A DNA stretch of 8,462 bases from Nitrososphaera sp. (GCA_025450475.1 JANWHJ010000083.1:1-8462), one strand, 5' to 3'. Shown: positions 1 through 7,174, counted from the stretch's first letter. Translations and numbers: made by a program. The notes: a model not told the origin generated them from the letters alone.

Positions 1-12
1 TAGTTCTGCCAT
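1..12 (-). CDS. Start of a downstream gene, cut by the window edge
   Basis: An ATG on the minus strand at 12-10 opens a frame reading Met-Ala-Glu-Leu before the window ends. It lies five bases after the TAA stop of the GTPase gene, which is the spacing expected for a following gene in the same transcript. There is no strong Shine-Dalgarno match. Only four codons are visible, so no product can be named, and the ATG could be chance. Confidence 0.3.
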
Positions 13-17
13 CGTGA

Positions 18-1232
18 TTACTTCTTCTTTATCCTTGCCGAGACTATCGACAAAACGTCGCGGTCTTTCAGGTGGTAGTTGGTGGGCAGTCTGAGGCCGT
101 CACGGGCATCCAACGCATAGAGCATGCCCTTAGCCAGCTCGCTGTGGATCTCTCGCGCAAGGTCCTCGACTGTGAAGCCAGACCGCATTAGGTAGACGTC
201 TGGCAGCACGTTCCCGTGCTTGTCAGAAAATTTCTGCGCGTCTGCGACAGGATAGACTGCATTCATCTTCAGCAGCTTGAACACGGCGACGTTTATCGCA
301 AACTGGACGCCGGTGCGCATGTATTCACCAAGTATGTCCTTTCGGATGAAGTTAAGCGCCCACTTTTGCTTGTCATTTAATTTTGTTTGGTCACTTATTT
401 CAAAGCGCTCGTCGCCGGGCAGATAGCGAATAATTCCCCTGCTCTCTGCGCGACGTAACGTCAATTCAGCATCCGCGCTAGCGGGAACAACTATCACGTC
501 CTTGTATTCATCACGCAAGCGGTTGAAGTTTTCAGAAGCTGTCGGCAGGTCGACCTTGTTTGCGACTATCAAGGTGGGTTTTGAGAAGTCGCGCAGGCTC
601 CAGCAAAAGTCCTTGCTCTCCTGAGGTCCAAAGTCGTCAAACGGGACATCCGCAAGGCCATTCTGCTCAAGGGCCAATTTCACGTGGTCTTCCCGTACAT
701 TAATACCGCGGAACACTTCAGTTATGGCAGGAACATTTTGCGTGCCGGTGCTGATGGCATGCGAGATCTTGTCGCGATTTCCCTCCAGGAGCTTGAGGTA
801 CCACATGACCAGTTCCTCTTCAATGTCTGCAACGTCTGCCACCGGATCACCTGAACCAGCCTCGGAGAGCTTGCCGGATGCGTCGATGCTGCCGGATGCG
901 TCGACGATGTGCAACAGAGCGTCGGACTGCGCCGCTATTGTGAGGAACTGGTTGCCCAGCCCTTTGCCCTCCCACGCGCCCTTAATGAGCCCCGGCAGGT
1001 CCACGAGCTCAACCGGGATGAAGCGCCAACCGTCAATGCAGCGCGAGTTCTTAGGCTGATCCTGCAAGTTGAATTCTTTGTGGACGCACAACGTTATGGC
1101 GTGCGCATTGCCTATGGCGGGCTGCTTCGTCGTAAATGGGTAGTTGGATATCTCAGCAGAAAGGAGAGTGGCAGAGTTAAAGAACGTAGTCTTGCCGGTG
1201 TTTGTCTTGCCAATGAGCCCGATCTTTATCAT
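18..1232 (-). CDS. ychF: Archaeal YchF/Obg-family GTPase with C-terminal TGS domain
   Basis: Predicted cytoplasmic P-loop GTPase of the COG0012 (YchF/OLA1-like) family, 404 residues, a normal family length. Visible motifs in order: G1 P-loop GKTNTGKT (8-15), switch-I-type NYPFTT (30-35), G3 DLPG (78-81), G4 NKVD (225-228), G5-like PASAD (250-254), and a C-terminal TGS-type region at about 315-400 ending in a Lys-rich tail. An HIVDASGS segment (108-115) is typical of the family. Bacterial YchF and human OLA1 carry a non-canonical NxxE in G4 and prefer ATP; the canonical NKVD here suggests GTP preference (inference). Family members bind ribosomes or tRNA-like partners, but the cellular role of the archaeal branch is not settled. 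The ATG at 1232 is supported by a TATA box centred about 27 bases upstream, indicating a leaderless message. An imperfect 18-base tandem duplication lies inside the gene (873-908). The family is secure; the symbol is by similarity only. Confidence 0.93.
   Translation of the reverse strand: MIKIGLIGKTNTGKTTFFNSATLLSAEISNYPFTTKQPAIGNAHAITLCVHKEFNLQDQPKNSRCIDGWRFIPVELVDLPGLIKGAWEGKGLGNQFLTIAAQSDALLHIVDASGSIDASGKLSEAGSGDPVADVADIEEELVMWYLKLLEGNRDKISHAISTGTQNVPAITEVFRGINVREDHVKLALEQNGLADVPFDDFGPQESKDFCWSLRDFSKPTLIVANKVDLPTASENFNRLRDEYKDVIVVPASADAELTLRRAESRGIIRYLPGDERFEISDQTKLNDKQKWALNFIRKDILGEYMRTGVQFAINVAVFKLLKMNAVYPVADAQKFSDKHGNVLPDVYLMRSGFTVEDLAREIHSELAKGMLYALDARDGLRLPTNYHLKDRDVLSIVSARIKKK
873..908. 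repeat. Imperfect 18-base tandem duplication inside the GTPase gene
   Basis: Two adjacent 18-base units (873-890 and 891-908) share their first 14 bases exactly. On the coding strand they give Asp-Ala-Ser-Gly twice (residues 111-114 and 117-120), next to the family's DASGS segment. This is probably local slippage in a loop between motifs, unlikely to affect nucleotide binding. Confidence 0.6.
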
Positions 1233-1252
1233 GGGCTTTCCACTCTCTGTTA

Positions 1253-1342
1253 TTATTTATATACTCTGATCAGGGAATGCGGTGGTACAATGCGAAGCAG
1301 CGCCTTGTTGCAAATCATGCATTTCAAACCGACAGAGCTCAT
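1253..1342 (-). CDS. Possible 29-residue CxxC microprotein, leaderless
   Basis: A short frame starting with ATG at 1342 encodes 29 residues and ends in TAA at 1255-1253. It contains a Cys-x-x-Cys pair (KCMICNK, residues 7-13) and a His at residue 22, which resembles one half of a zinc-binding knuckle. A TATA-like element (minus strand CTTATTAAAAAG, 1365-1376) is centred about 28 bases before this ATG, the same spacing seen at the confident genes here, so the message would be leaderless. It occupies most of the otherwise empty gap between the GTPase and the 117-residue protein, in the same orientation. Small zinc-finger-like proteins are common in thaumarchaea (general knowledge). No family is recognised, and 29 residues is short enough to arise by chance or to be a truncated relic. 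Confidence 0.35.
   Translation of the reverse strand: MSSVGLKCMICNKALLRIVPPHSLIRVYK
1256..1263 (-). promoter_or_regulatory. TATA box of the YchF-family GTPase gene
   Basis: The minus strand reads TATATAAA, a near-ideal archaeal TATA box. Its centre is about 27 bases before the GTPase ATG at 1232, so transcription should begin at or within a base or two of the start codon. There is no Shine-Dalgarno sequence, which fits a leaderless message. The box overlaps the last codons and stop of the small ORF at 1253-1342. Confidence 0.75.
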
Positions 1343-1364
1343 GATACTACGGTTTCCCCGTTTT

Positions 1365-1376
1365 CTTTTTAATAAG
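1365..1376 (-). promoter_or_regulatory. TATA-like element before the 29-residue ORF
   Basis: Minus-strand CTTATTAAAAAG lies about 28 bases before the ATG at 1342 and 41-52 bases past the stop of the 117-residue gene. The spacing matches other leaderless promoters in the window. It is less perfect than the GTPase TATA box and could instead be AT-rich intergenic sequence. Confidence 0.4.
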
Positions 1377-1416
1377 ACTTGTATGAATGCACATGCCGAT
1401 GGTTTTCTTGAGGACT

Positions 1417-1770
1417 TTACATACCAGCTAATCTGTCAAGGGCCATCTTGATTTCGTCGCAGCGCCACGCCATTTCGCTTATCTGGTCGGCAGTAAGCTG
1501 GGATTCCCACTTTTCAAGGACCACCTTTGAAATTTCAGAGGTGTGATAAAGCACAGCCCAGAACGGGTGGTGTTCTGCCGTGGTGTAGGCGAGCTCGAGC
1601 ATGTCGTCGAGCCCCGAAGACGCGCGCTGGACATAGTCCGAGCCCTCGCTGTAGATCCGTATGATGCCGGCGTTCCTGTCGACTCTCACTTTGGTCGAAA
1701 TCTTTTCATTGTTCTCTAGCTCCTGCAAAACCGGCTTTACCTGCTCTAAGACCCTGTCGATGCTGATCAT
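1417..1770 (-). CDS. Unrecognised 117-residue soluble protein
   Basis: No family is recognised. The protein is soluble and acidic overall, with no signal peptide or membrane segment. It begins with a likely helix (residues 3-22, IDRVLEQVKPVLQELENN), then a beta-type stretch (26-41, containing VRVDRNAGIIRIYSEG), then mostly helical sequence to the end with a conserved-looking AEHHPFWAVLYH segment (65-76) and AWRCDEIKMALDRL near the C-terminus. The ATG at 1770 is preceded directly by GAAGGTGA, a Shine-Dalgarno-like run that sits unusually close to the start. It follows the CoA-binding protein gene by 31 bases on the same strand with no TATA box in between, so the two are probably co-transcribed. 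A lineage-restricted conserved protein is likely; function unknown. Confidence 0.8.
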   Translation of the reverse strand: MISIDRVLEQVKPVLQELENNEKISTKVRVDRNAGIIRIYSEGSDYVQRASSGLDDMLELAYTTAEHHPFWAVLYHTSEISKVVLEKWESQLTADQISEMAWRCDEIKMALDRLAGM

Positions 1771-1801
1771 TCACCTTCACTTGGAAACTGCATAATGTAA
1801 T

Positions 1802-2221
1802 CTAGTCATTGAACAGACGTAAGTGTTCTGCCAGCATGCACCTGTTGTAGACTACCTCAACGTTCTTCTCCCTTGCCATGCGTTCCGCCTCCTCGCTGTA
1901 GATCCCTTCTTGCATCCAGATCACCTTGATGTCTCTCTTCTTGAGCGCGTTTTCCACTACTGCCGGCACATCCTTTGACGGCCTGAAAATGTCGACAATA
2001 TCTATCTTTTCCGGCACACTACTCACCGTCGGGTATGACCTGCGCCCCCGGATTTCGACCGCAGTGGGATTGACAGGAATGACATTGTAACCGTGGTCGA
2101 TGAGGTATTTCGGAACATAGTGCGCGGCCTTGCTCTCGTTCTTTGACATGCCGACTACTGCGATGTTTTTCAGATCATAAAACTTCATTATTTCGTTGTC
2201 CGAGTGCGAGTCCACTTTCAC
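1802..2221 (-). CDS. CoA-binding-domain protein (COG1832/YccU type)
   Basis: Stand-alone Rossmann-type CoA-binding protein, 139 residues, the usual size for this family. Motifs: NIAVVGMSKNESKAAHYVPKYL region (19-40) with the nucleotide-binding turn, GYNVIPVNP (44-52), IDIVDIFRP (73-81), IWMQEGI (101-107) and the C-terminal NRCMLAEH (126-133), all matching the family consensus I know. Related domains occur in succinyl-CoA synthetase alpha chains and acyl-CoA synthetases; the free-standing form probably binds CoA or an acyl-CoA, but the physiological role is unclear. The start is GTG at 2221, chosen because a TATA box is centred about 26 bases upstream, which makes a leaderless message; the ATG at residue 12 (2188) is the alternative and would lose no domain residues. 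It is likely the first gene of a two-gene transcript with the 117-residue protein. Confidence 0.9.
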   Translation of the reverse strand: MKVDSHSDNEIMKFYDLKNIAVVGMSKNESKAAHYVPKYLIDHGYNVIPVNPTAVEIRGRRSYPTVSSVPEKIDIVDIFRPSKDVPAVVENALKKRDIKVIWMQEGIYSEEAERMAREKNVEVVYNRCMLAEHLRLFND

Positions 2222-2241
2222 GTTATCATTCTTGTCTCCAG

Positions 2242-2251
2242 ATTATTTAAA
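2242..2251 (-). promoter_or_regulatory. TATA box of the CoA-binding protein gene
   Basis: Minus-strand TTTAAATAAT sits in the 35-base gap between the upstream membrane-protein gene and the CoA-binding protein. Its centre is about 26 bases before the GTG at 2221, so the transcript should start at the start codon. This supports GTG over the internal ATG at 2188. Confidence 0.65.
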
Positions 2252-2256
2252 CTCCG

Positions 2257-2628
2257 TCAGGAGCCTATCATGCCTGGCAGTTTTATTGGGGACCGGTACG
2301 GCTGTACTATCTGTATCCCTGGCTCGGCGGTGACCGTGACACGGTCCAGCTGCACGTCCTCCGGAGGCGAGAAGTTCATTGTTTCGCCAGGATGTAGCAG
2401 CGGTATCATCGGCTCTTTTTGGCCTCCATAGTCTACAAGCACGTCTGTCAGCGGGAGCCTACCGATGTTTTTGATGACTACGCGTGCACTGGTGAAGAGC
2501 GACTGCTCGTCCTTTAGCGCGTCCACGCTCAAGTCGTAGTCTTTTGTTGGTAAAGCAGAGAAAAGCATCGCGATCAGTGCGACCGCCACGATTCCTGTTG
2601 CAGTTGCCACGACAAGCGCGAGGCGCAT
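2257..2628 (-). CDS. Small membrane-anchored protein with outer beta-type domain
   Basis: Encodes 123 residues. A hydrophobic segment at about 3-26 (ALVVATATGIVAVALIAMLF core) is followed by a region predicted outside the membrane, so it is a one-pass protein or has an uncleaved signal anchor. The outer part has short beta-type strands: ARVVIKNIGRLPLTDVLVDYGG (48-69), then LLHPGETMNFSPP (77-89), then RVTVTAE (96-102). An 'IKNIG' strand followed by 'HPGET' resembles CARDB or FxLYD-like immunoglobulin-type domains, but that is only a pattern resemblance. The frame is open further upstream to a TTG at 2661, but that start overlaps the TATA box; the ATG at 2628 lies about 26 bases from the box and is the better start. 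Function unknown. Confidence 0.8.
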   Translation of the reverse strand: MRLALVVATATGIVAVALIAMLFSALPTKDYDLSVDALKDEQSLFTSARVVIKNIGRLPLTDVLVDYGGQKEPMIPLLHPGETMNFSPPEDVQLDRVTVTAEPGIQIVQPYRSPIKLPGMIGS

Positions 2629-2650
2629 TGAAATAGGTTCGTCCCGACAA

Positions 2651-2658
2651 TATTTAAG
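2651..2658 (-). promoter_or_regulatory. TATA box of the membrane-anchored protein gene
   Basis: Minus-strand CTTAAATA lies about 26 bases before the ATG at 2628, predicting a leaderless transcript. Because it overlaps the longer candidate start (TTG at 2661), it decides the start in favour of the shorter 123-residue protein. Confidence 0.65.
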
Positions 2659-2740
2659 CAAATAATGTGTGCCGAACTATATCGCCCAATGAGGCTTCAA
2701 CTCCAGATTAATGATGGAAACAGCGGCCGCAATGCCGTAA

Positions 2741-4198
2741 TTATTCACCCTTCATCTGTATCCTCGATTTGAAGGTCGGCTTTATGCCAAGCGATGCGTA
2801 GTTGCCGGTGGAGCACGTAAAGCATAGCTCTTCTTCCGACATACCGATCGCTCTTGCGAGATTTGATGTGTCATTGTATGCGACATGATCCGCGCCAATC
2901 ACGTGTGAAACGCGCGTGCCTATTGTCGCGTTTGAATCTTCATCTGCCCCGTGCTTATGGGCGACTAGCTCTTCCTGGGACGGAAAGTCAATGCCGGCGT
3001 AACAGGGATAGCGAATGGGAGGGTAGGTGACAACCAAGCTCACCTTGCTTGCGCCGACCATCCGGAGCATCTTGATTATCTCAGCAGAACTAGTTCCCCT
3101 GACGATGCTGTCATCAACGACCACCACGTGCTTGCCTGTAACCACCTCGCGGATCGGTATTATGCCCTTGTTTATCTCAACCCTGTCACTCTGGTAAGGC
3201 TCTATGAAGCTGCGCATCGACCCCTTCTTGCTGTACCTGTCCTTCAGTAGTCCTTCCTCAAATGGCAGACCCAGTTCTTGTGCATAGCCCAACGCCGCAG
3301 GTCGGGCAGAGTCAGGTACTGGGATGACGACGTCAGCGTATTCTATCGGAAATTTTCTTGCAAGGAACTGTCCTATCCTTTTCCTTGCGGCATAAATGTT
3401 GACTCCTTCCATGATGCTCGAAGGATGAGCGAAATAGGTGTATTCAAAAGCACAATGGGCGTGTGGGCTTTCATTTGCAAACTGCTGCGAGCTGATTCCG
3501 CTCTTGCTCATTCTTACCAACTCGCCGGGCTCTATATCGCGCACAAGCTGTGCCCCCACGGCTGCCAGCGCGCAGGACTCTGATGCAACCATGTGGGTGT
3601 TGGTGTCCTGATGGTGTCCTAGAACAAGCGGACGAAAGCCGCGCGGGTCTCTGGCCGCGTAGACAGAGCCCTCGTCTGTCAAAAACGTAAAGCAGAACGA
3701 ACCGACCATTTCTCCTTTCAGGATATGCATAGCCTCTGCCATGTCCTCATTGTCTGCAAGGTGCATGACAAGGCGCTGGGCCGCTACTAGGGTGTCGCTC
3801 ATTGTCTGGGGTGTAAAGGTGCAGCCTCCTACCATCCCTGACAGCTCTTCAACGTTGGCTATTGTGCCGTTGTGGGCGACGCACAGGTCCTTTACTTTGA
3901 GCGGCTGGGCGTTTTCAATCGTGCTCTTGCCAAGGGTGGAATACCGAACGTGACCGATGGCGGCGTTGGACTTGTATTTCTTGACAACTGCTTGAAACTC
4001 GTGTGCAGACGCCGAAATGAGCCCGACTCTCCTAAACGGAGTCTTGCCCGGTACTGCGATGCCCCACGCCTCCTGCCCCCTGTGCTGGAGGGCCCGCAGC
4101 GAGTCTATTACGAACGGTATGACGTTGTGCCCCTCAAGAGAAAATATACCTACTACGCCGCAATTCTCATGAACCAATGCTGCCACCCAAAGATGCAC
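2741..4198 (-). CDS. purF: Amidophosphoribosyltransferase (PurF)
   Basis: Catalyses PRPP + glutamine to 5-phosphoribosylamine + glutamate + PPi, the committing step of de novo purine synthesis, in the cytoplasm. N-terminal Ntn glutaminase domain: nucleophile Cys13 in ENCGVVGI after a short propeptide, QHRGQEAWGI (38-47), GHVRYST (82-88), AHNGTIAN (108-115). C-terminal phosphoribosyltransferase domain: PRPP loop VVVVDDSIVRGTSS (358-371). Four Cys at 249, 399, 459 and 462 fall where the Bacillus-type enzyme binds its [4Fe-4S] cluster, so this is predicted to be an iron-sulfur form. The 485-residue length is normal. The start is uncertain: GTG at 4198 is the longest; GTG at 4186 and TTG at 4177 also precede Cys13, and the TTG has a GGGTGG Shine-Dalgarno-like run five bases before it. 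Third gene of purQ-purL-purF, 33 bases after purL. Confidence 0.97.
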   Translation of the reverse strand: MHLWVAALVHENCGVVGIFSLEGHNVIPFVIDSLRALQHRGQEAWGIAVPGKTPFRRVGLISASAHEFQAVVKKYKSNAAIGHVRYSTLGKSTIENAQPLKVKDLCVAHNGTIANVEELSGMVGGCTFTPQTMSDTLVAAQRLVMHLADNEDMAEAMHILKGEMVGSFCFTFLTDEGSVYAARDPRGFRPLVLGHHQDTNTHMVASESCALAAVGAQLVRDIEPGELVRMSKSGISSQQFANESPHAHCAFEYTYFAHPSSIMEGVNIYAARKRIGQFLARKFPIEYADVVIPVPDSARPAALGYAQELGLPFEEGLLKDRYSKKGSMRSFIEPYQSDRVEINKGIIPIREVVTGKHVVVVDDSIVRGTSSAEIIKMLRMVGASKVSLVVTYPPIRYPCYAGIDFPSQEELVAHKHGADEDSNATIGTRVSHVIGADHVAYNDTSNLARAIGMSEEELCFTCSTGNYASLGIKPTFKSRIQMKGE

Positions 4199-4231
4199 TA
4201 AGTCTAGTCCGATGCTCTAAAAAACATATCT

Positions 4232-6400
4232 TCATTGCATCACTTTTCCCAGCGAGTCAAAGCTTGCCTGTAGCTGCCTCAGCGTCAATTTGATCATCTT
4301 TTTCTTGCCCTTGACGAAGTCTATTGTGCTTGCGGCGTTACCTATTTCTGCGAAGATCACTTTTGCAGACGACAGTGCCTTCCTGACCTTCATGGGCTCT
4401 TTTGTGCCAATGATGTACCTTGAATGCGATTCTGAAAACAACAGGTCGTCGAGTCTGCGGCAAGAATTTGGAATTGCGTCGAGATCTATTTTGAAGCCCG
4501 TAGAGCCGGCGATCGCCATTTCTGTGAGCGCCACGGCAAGGCCACCCTTGGCGCAATCGTGCACGCACGTCACAATGCCGCCTTTTATCAGTCCTAGCAC
4601 AGCGCTACCGTTCTGCCTGTCAACCCGTAGGTCGACCTTTGGCACCGTCCCACCGGTTATGCCGTGGACGTACTCGTAATATTCAGAGCCGCCCATTTCA
4701 GGGGCGGAATTCCCAACTACAAAGATCGAATCGCCTGGAGACAGCGCGGGGTGGGTGATGTACTGCACGCTTTCCACAATGCCGAGAGTACCCATAACAG
4801 GAGACGGCTTGATCGGGCCCTTGTCGGTTTCGTTGTAAAAGCTCACCTTGCCCCCGACCACCGGTATGTCCATGAATTTGCAGTAGTCAATAATCGCGTT
4901 TATCGCTTGTGTGAAGGTCCAGTAGATCTCCGGGTTCTCAGGATTAGCAAATTGTAGGTGGTCGACAATCCCCACAGGCTCTGCGCCGGTGCAGATGACA
5001 TTCCTACATCCCTCTGAGAGGCAGCCAAGCGTCCCTTGGTACGGGTCTAGGTAACAGTGTTTTGAGTTGCCGTCTAGCTTTATCGCTATGAATTTGCCAT
5101 TGTCAAGCCTCAAGACAGCCGCGTCGCCCTCTCCAGGCTTAACCACTGTGCGCACCCCCACTTCGTGGTCGTACTGCTGGTAGACCCAGCGCTTGCTGGC
5201 AATTGTTGGGTTTGACAAAAGCGACAACAGAGCTTTGGAGTAGTTTGCCGGCTGTCGAGGCGGTTTTACTGATCTTAACTTGTGAAGGTACGCGGGACGC
5301 TTTACAGCCCAGTCAGCGAGCGGAGCATGCGCGACTAGATGCGACGGCATTTCTGCCACCACATTTCCGTCATATCTGACGACTAGGTCTTTGTGCTCCT
5401 TCACAACTCCTAGCATGCTATGCCGGATTTCGTACTTGTCTAGGATCGACTGAAGGACGAGAAGTCTTGTTTTGTCAGTTACGTAGAGCATGCGTTCCTG
5501 AGATTCAGAGATCATCAATTCGTTTGGAGACATGCCTTTTTCCTTCACATGCATTTTCGTAAGCTCGACATCAAAGCCCTTGCCGAGGTTGTCCGAAGTT
5601 TCAGACAAACAACATGACAGCCCGCCGCCGCCAAGATCCTTTATGCCCTTGATGCAGCCCTGCTTTACAGCTTCCATCGTGGCTTCAAGCAACAGCTTTT
5701 CAAGGAAAGGATCGGGAATCTGAACGGCCGATCTGTTCTCCGCTTCAAGCGCCTTTGATGCAAACGACGCACCGTGGATTCCGTCCCGACCCGTCGAGCC
5801 ACCCGCTAGTACGATTACATCGCCTGCGTCGGCTTGATTCTTGACAATGTCCTCCTTGCGTCCGAAGCCGATCGACGCGACGTCGACGAGGCAATAGTCA
5901 TCAAACGACGGATCGAACTCGATCTCGCCTCCCACAGTGGGGATTCCGATGCAGTTGCCATAATCAGCTATGCCTCTTACGACGTTCTTGAACAGCCATT
6001 TTGACTTTGCTGCTGCCTTGTTTTTGCCAGTTATCGGAGCAAACCGGAGAGCGTCAAGGACCGCAATCGGGCGTGTGCCCATTGACATGATGTCGCGTAT
6101 AACACCTCCGACTCCCGTAGCGGCGCCGCCGAAGGGCTCCACAGCCGATGGGTGATTGTGGCTCTCAATGTGGACGGTGAGGACAAAGCCGTCGCCAACG
6201 TCAATCACGCCGGCGTCATAGCCGGGGCCGAGTACCAAGCGCTTGCCCTTTGTCGGTAGTAGACGCAAGAATTTTTTCGACGACTTGTATGAACAATGCT
6301 CTGACCATTCTGCGCCTACGATGTCCTGCTCGATCTCGTTTGCCTTCCTCTGCAGGTTCTCTTCGAGGTAGCCTAGCTCTTGCTTTGTAAGTACCCCCAT
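4232..6400 (-). CDS. purL: Phosphoribosylformylglycinamidine synthase subunit PurL
   Basis: ATP-dependent synthetase subunit of FGAM synthase, converting FGAR plus ammonia (delivered by PurQ) to FGAM, step four of purine synthesis. It is the small, separate-subunit type (722 residues), not the fused 1300-residue enzyme. Motifs: WSEHCSYKSSK (32-42) with the presumed catalytic His35, ESHNHPSAVEPFGGAATGVGG region (79-99), GRDGIHGASFAS (204-215), KDLGGGGLSC (254-263), ESQERML (299-305), and in the second half VVGGKVSFYNET (514-525) and HDCAKGGLAVALTEMAI (614-630), reflecting the family's internal duplication. The ATG at 6400 directly follows the purQ TAG with no bases between, so translation is probably coupled. 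The family enzyme also needs PurS, which is not nearby. Confidence 0.98.
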   Translation of the reverse strand: MGVLTKQELGYLEENLQRKANEIEQDIVGAEWSEHCSYKSSKKFLRLLPTKGKRLVLGPGYDAGVIDVGDGFVLTVHIESHNHPSAVEPFGGAATGVGGVIRDIMSMGTRPIAVLDALRFAPITGKNKAAAKSKWLFKNVVRGIADYGNCIGIPTVGGEIEFDPSFDDYCLVDVASIGFGRKEDIVKNQADAGDVIVLAGGSTGRDGIHGASFASKALEAENRSAVQIPDPFLEKLLLEATMEAVKQGCIKGIKDLGGGGLSCCLSETSDNLGKGFDVELTKMHVKEKGMSPNELMISESQERMLYVTDKTRLLVLQSILDKYEIRHSMLGVVKEHKDLVVRYDGNVVAEMPSHLVAHAPLADWAVKRPAYLHKLRSVKPPRQPANYSKALLSLLSNPTIASKRWVYQQYDHEVGVRTVVKPGEGDAAVLRLDNGKFIAIKLDGNSKHCYLDPYQGTLGCLSEGCRNVICTGAEPVGIVDHLQFANPENPEIYWTFTQAINAIIDYCKFMDIPVVGGKVSFYNETDKGPIKPSPVMGTLGIVESVQYITHPALSPGDSIFVVGNSAPEMGGSEYYEYVHGITGGTVPKVDLRVDRQNGSAVLGLIKGGIVTCVHDCAKGGLAVALTEMAIAGSTGFKIDLDAIPNSCRRLDDLLFSESHSRYIIGTKEPMKVRKALSSAKVIFAEIGNAASTIDFVKGKKKMIKLTLRQLQASFDSLGKVMQ

Positions 6401-7093
6401 CTACGCTATCGCCTTTTGGTTCAAGTTTGACACGAGCGACCTGAAAATCGTGATGGCATTATTCTTTACACCGGCGGCAAGAATGCTTTCACTCGCTCTC
6501 TCCGGGTGCGGCATCATTCCCATGACGTTGCCTTCTTCATTGCAGATCGCCGCAATGAGATCAGACGAGCCGTTTGGGTCATCGTTGGCATATTGCAATA
6601 CTATTTGGTTCTTTTTCTTTAGTTCCTTCAAAATCCCGCTATCAGCCATGTAGCGTCCTTCGCCGTGCGCAATAGGGATACCGAATGTCTCCCTTAATGC
6701 AAATTGGCTGGTGAATGGCGTCTTGTTGTTCTTTACCTCTACCTCTGTCCACCGACATACAAAGCGAAGCGAATCGTTCATCATCAGGGCACCAGGCAAA
6801 AGTCCCGACTCTACTAGAATCTGAAAGCCGTTGCAGATGCCAATGACAGGGGTACTATCCTTTGCCATCCTCTTCACCTCCTGGATAATCGGGCTGTGAG
6901 CCGCTATAATGCCAGCACGCAGCCGGTCGCCAAACGCGAATCCACCCGGGATTATCATCGCATCATAGCCGGAGATGCGATCTTTGGTGTGCCAGATAAA
7001 ATCTGCCTGAATGCCTATGACGTTGTTTAAGACGTGATGAACGTCGCGGTCGCAGTTGCTGCCGGGGAAAACGGCAATGCCAATCTTTGCCAT
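6401..7093 (-). CDS. purQ: Phosphoribosylformylglycinamidine synthase subunit PurQ
   Basis: Class I glutamine amidotransferase subunit of FGAM synthase; it hydrolyses glutamine and channels ammonia to PurL. Motifs: VFPGSNCDRD (8-17), oxyanion-side PGGFAFGDRLRAG (49-61), nucleophile elbow GICNGFQ (85-91) with Cys87, IAHGEGRY (141-148), and MPHPER (194-199) with His196 and Glu198 completing the Cys-His-Glu triad. At 230 residues it is a standard free-standing PurQ. Many homologues read GGFSYGDYLR where this one has GGFAFGDRLR, a mild variation. First gene of purQ-purL-purF. The ATG at 7093 has a TATA box about 33 bases upstream, leaving a leader of only some 6-7 bases and no Shine-Dalgarno sequence. 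Confidence 0.98.
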   Translation of the reverse strand: MAKIGIAVFPGSNCDRDVHHVLNNVIGIQADFIWHTKDRISGYDAMIIPGGFAFGDRLRAGIIAAHSPIIQEVKRMAKDSTPVIGICNGFQILVESGLLPGALMMNDSLRFVCRWTEVEVKNNKTPFTSQFALRETFGIPIAHGEGRYMADSGILKELKKKNQIVLQYANDDPNGSSDLIAAICNEEGNVMGMMPHPERASESILAAGVKNNAITIFRSLVSNLNQKAIA

Positions 7094-7121
7094 TGCTGCG
7101 AGTGAAACTTTGCATAGCTCG

Positions 7122-7130
7122 TATTAATAT
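7122..7130 (-). promoter_or_regulatory. TATA box of the purQ-purL-purF operon
   Basis: The minus strand reads ATATTAATA, centred about 33 bases before the purQ ATG. Transcription should start near 7100, giving a very short leader. No operator or riboswitch-like structure is apparent in the leader, which is too short to hold one. Confidence 0.55.
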
Positions 7131-7174
7131 CTTCAGATTGTGAAATCTACCGTACCAATACTTTGGCGATTTAA

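Noticed and set aside
1351..1371. Plus-strand T-rich run as a terminator
   Set aside because: No plus-strand gene ends here; on the minus strand the same bases fit a TATA-like element better.
724..1451. Long plus-strand frames (724-1059 and 909-1451) opposite the GTPase
   Set aside because: They lie antisense to a gene with clear GTPase motifs, have low-complexity or arginine-rich content, and match no family; they are shadows.
2723..2730. GCGGCCGC palindrome after purF
   Set aside because: An eight-base palindrome with no T-run after it and too short for a terminator stem; probably chance.
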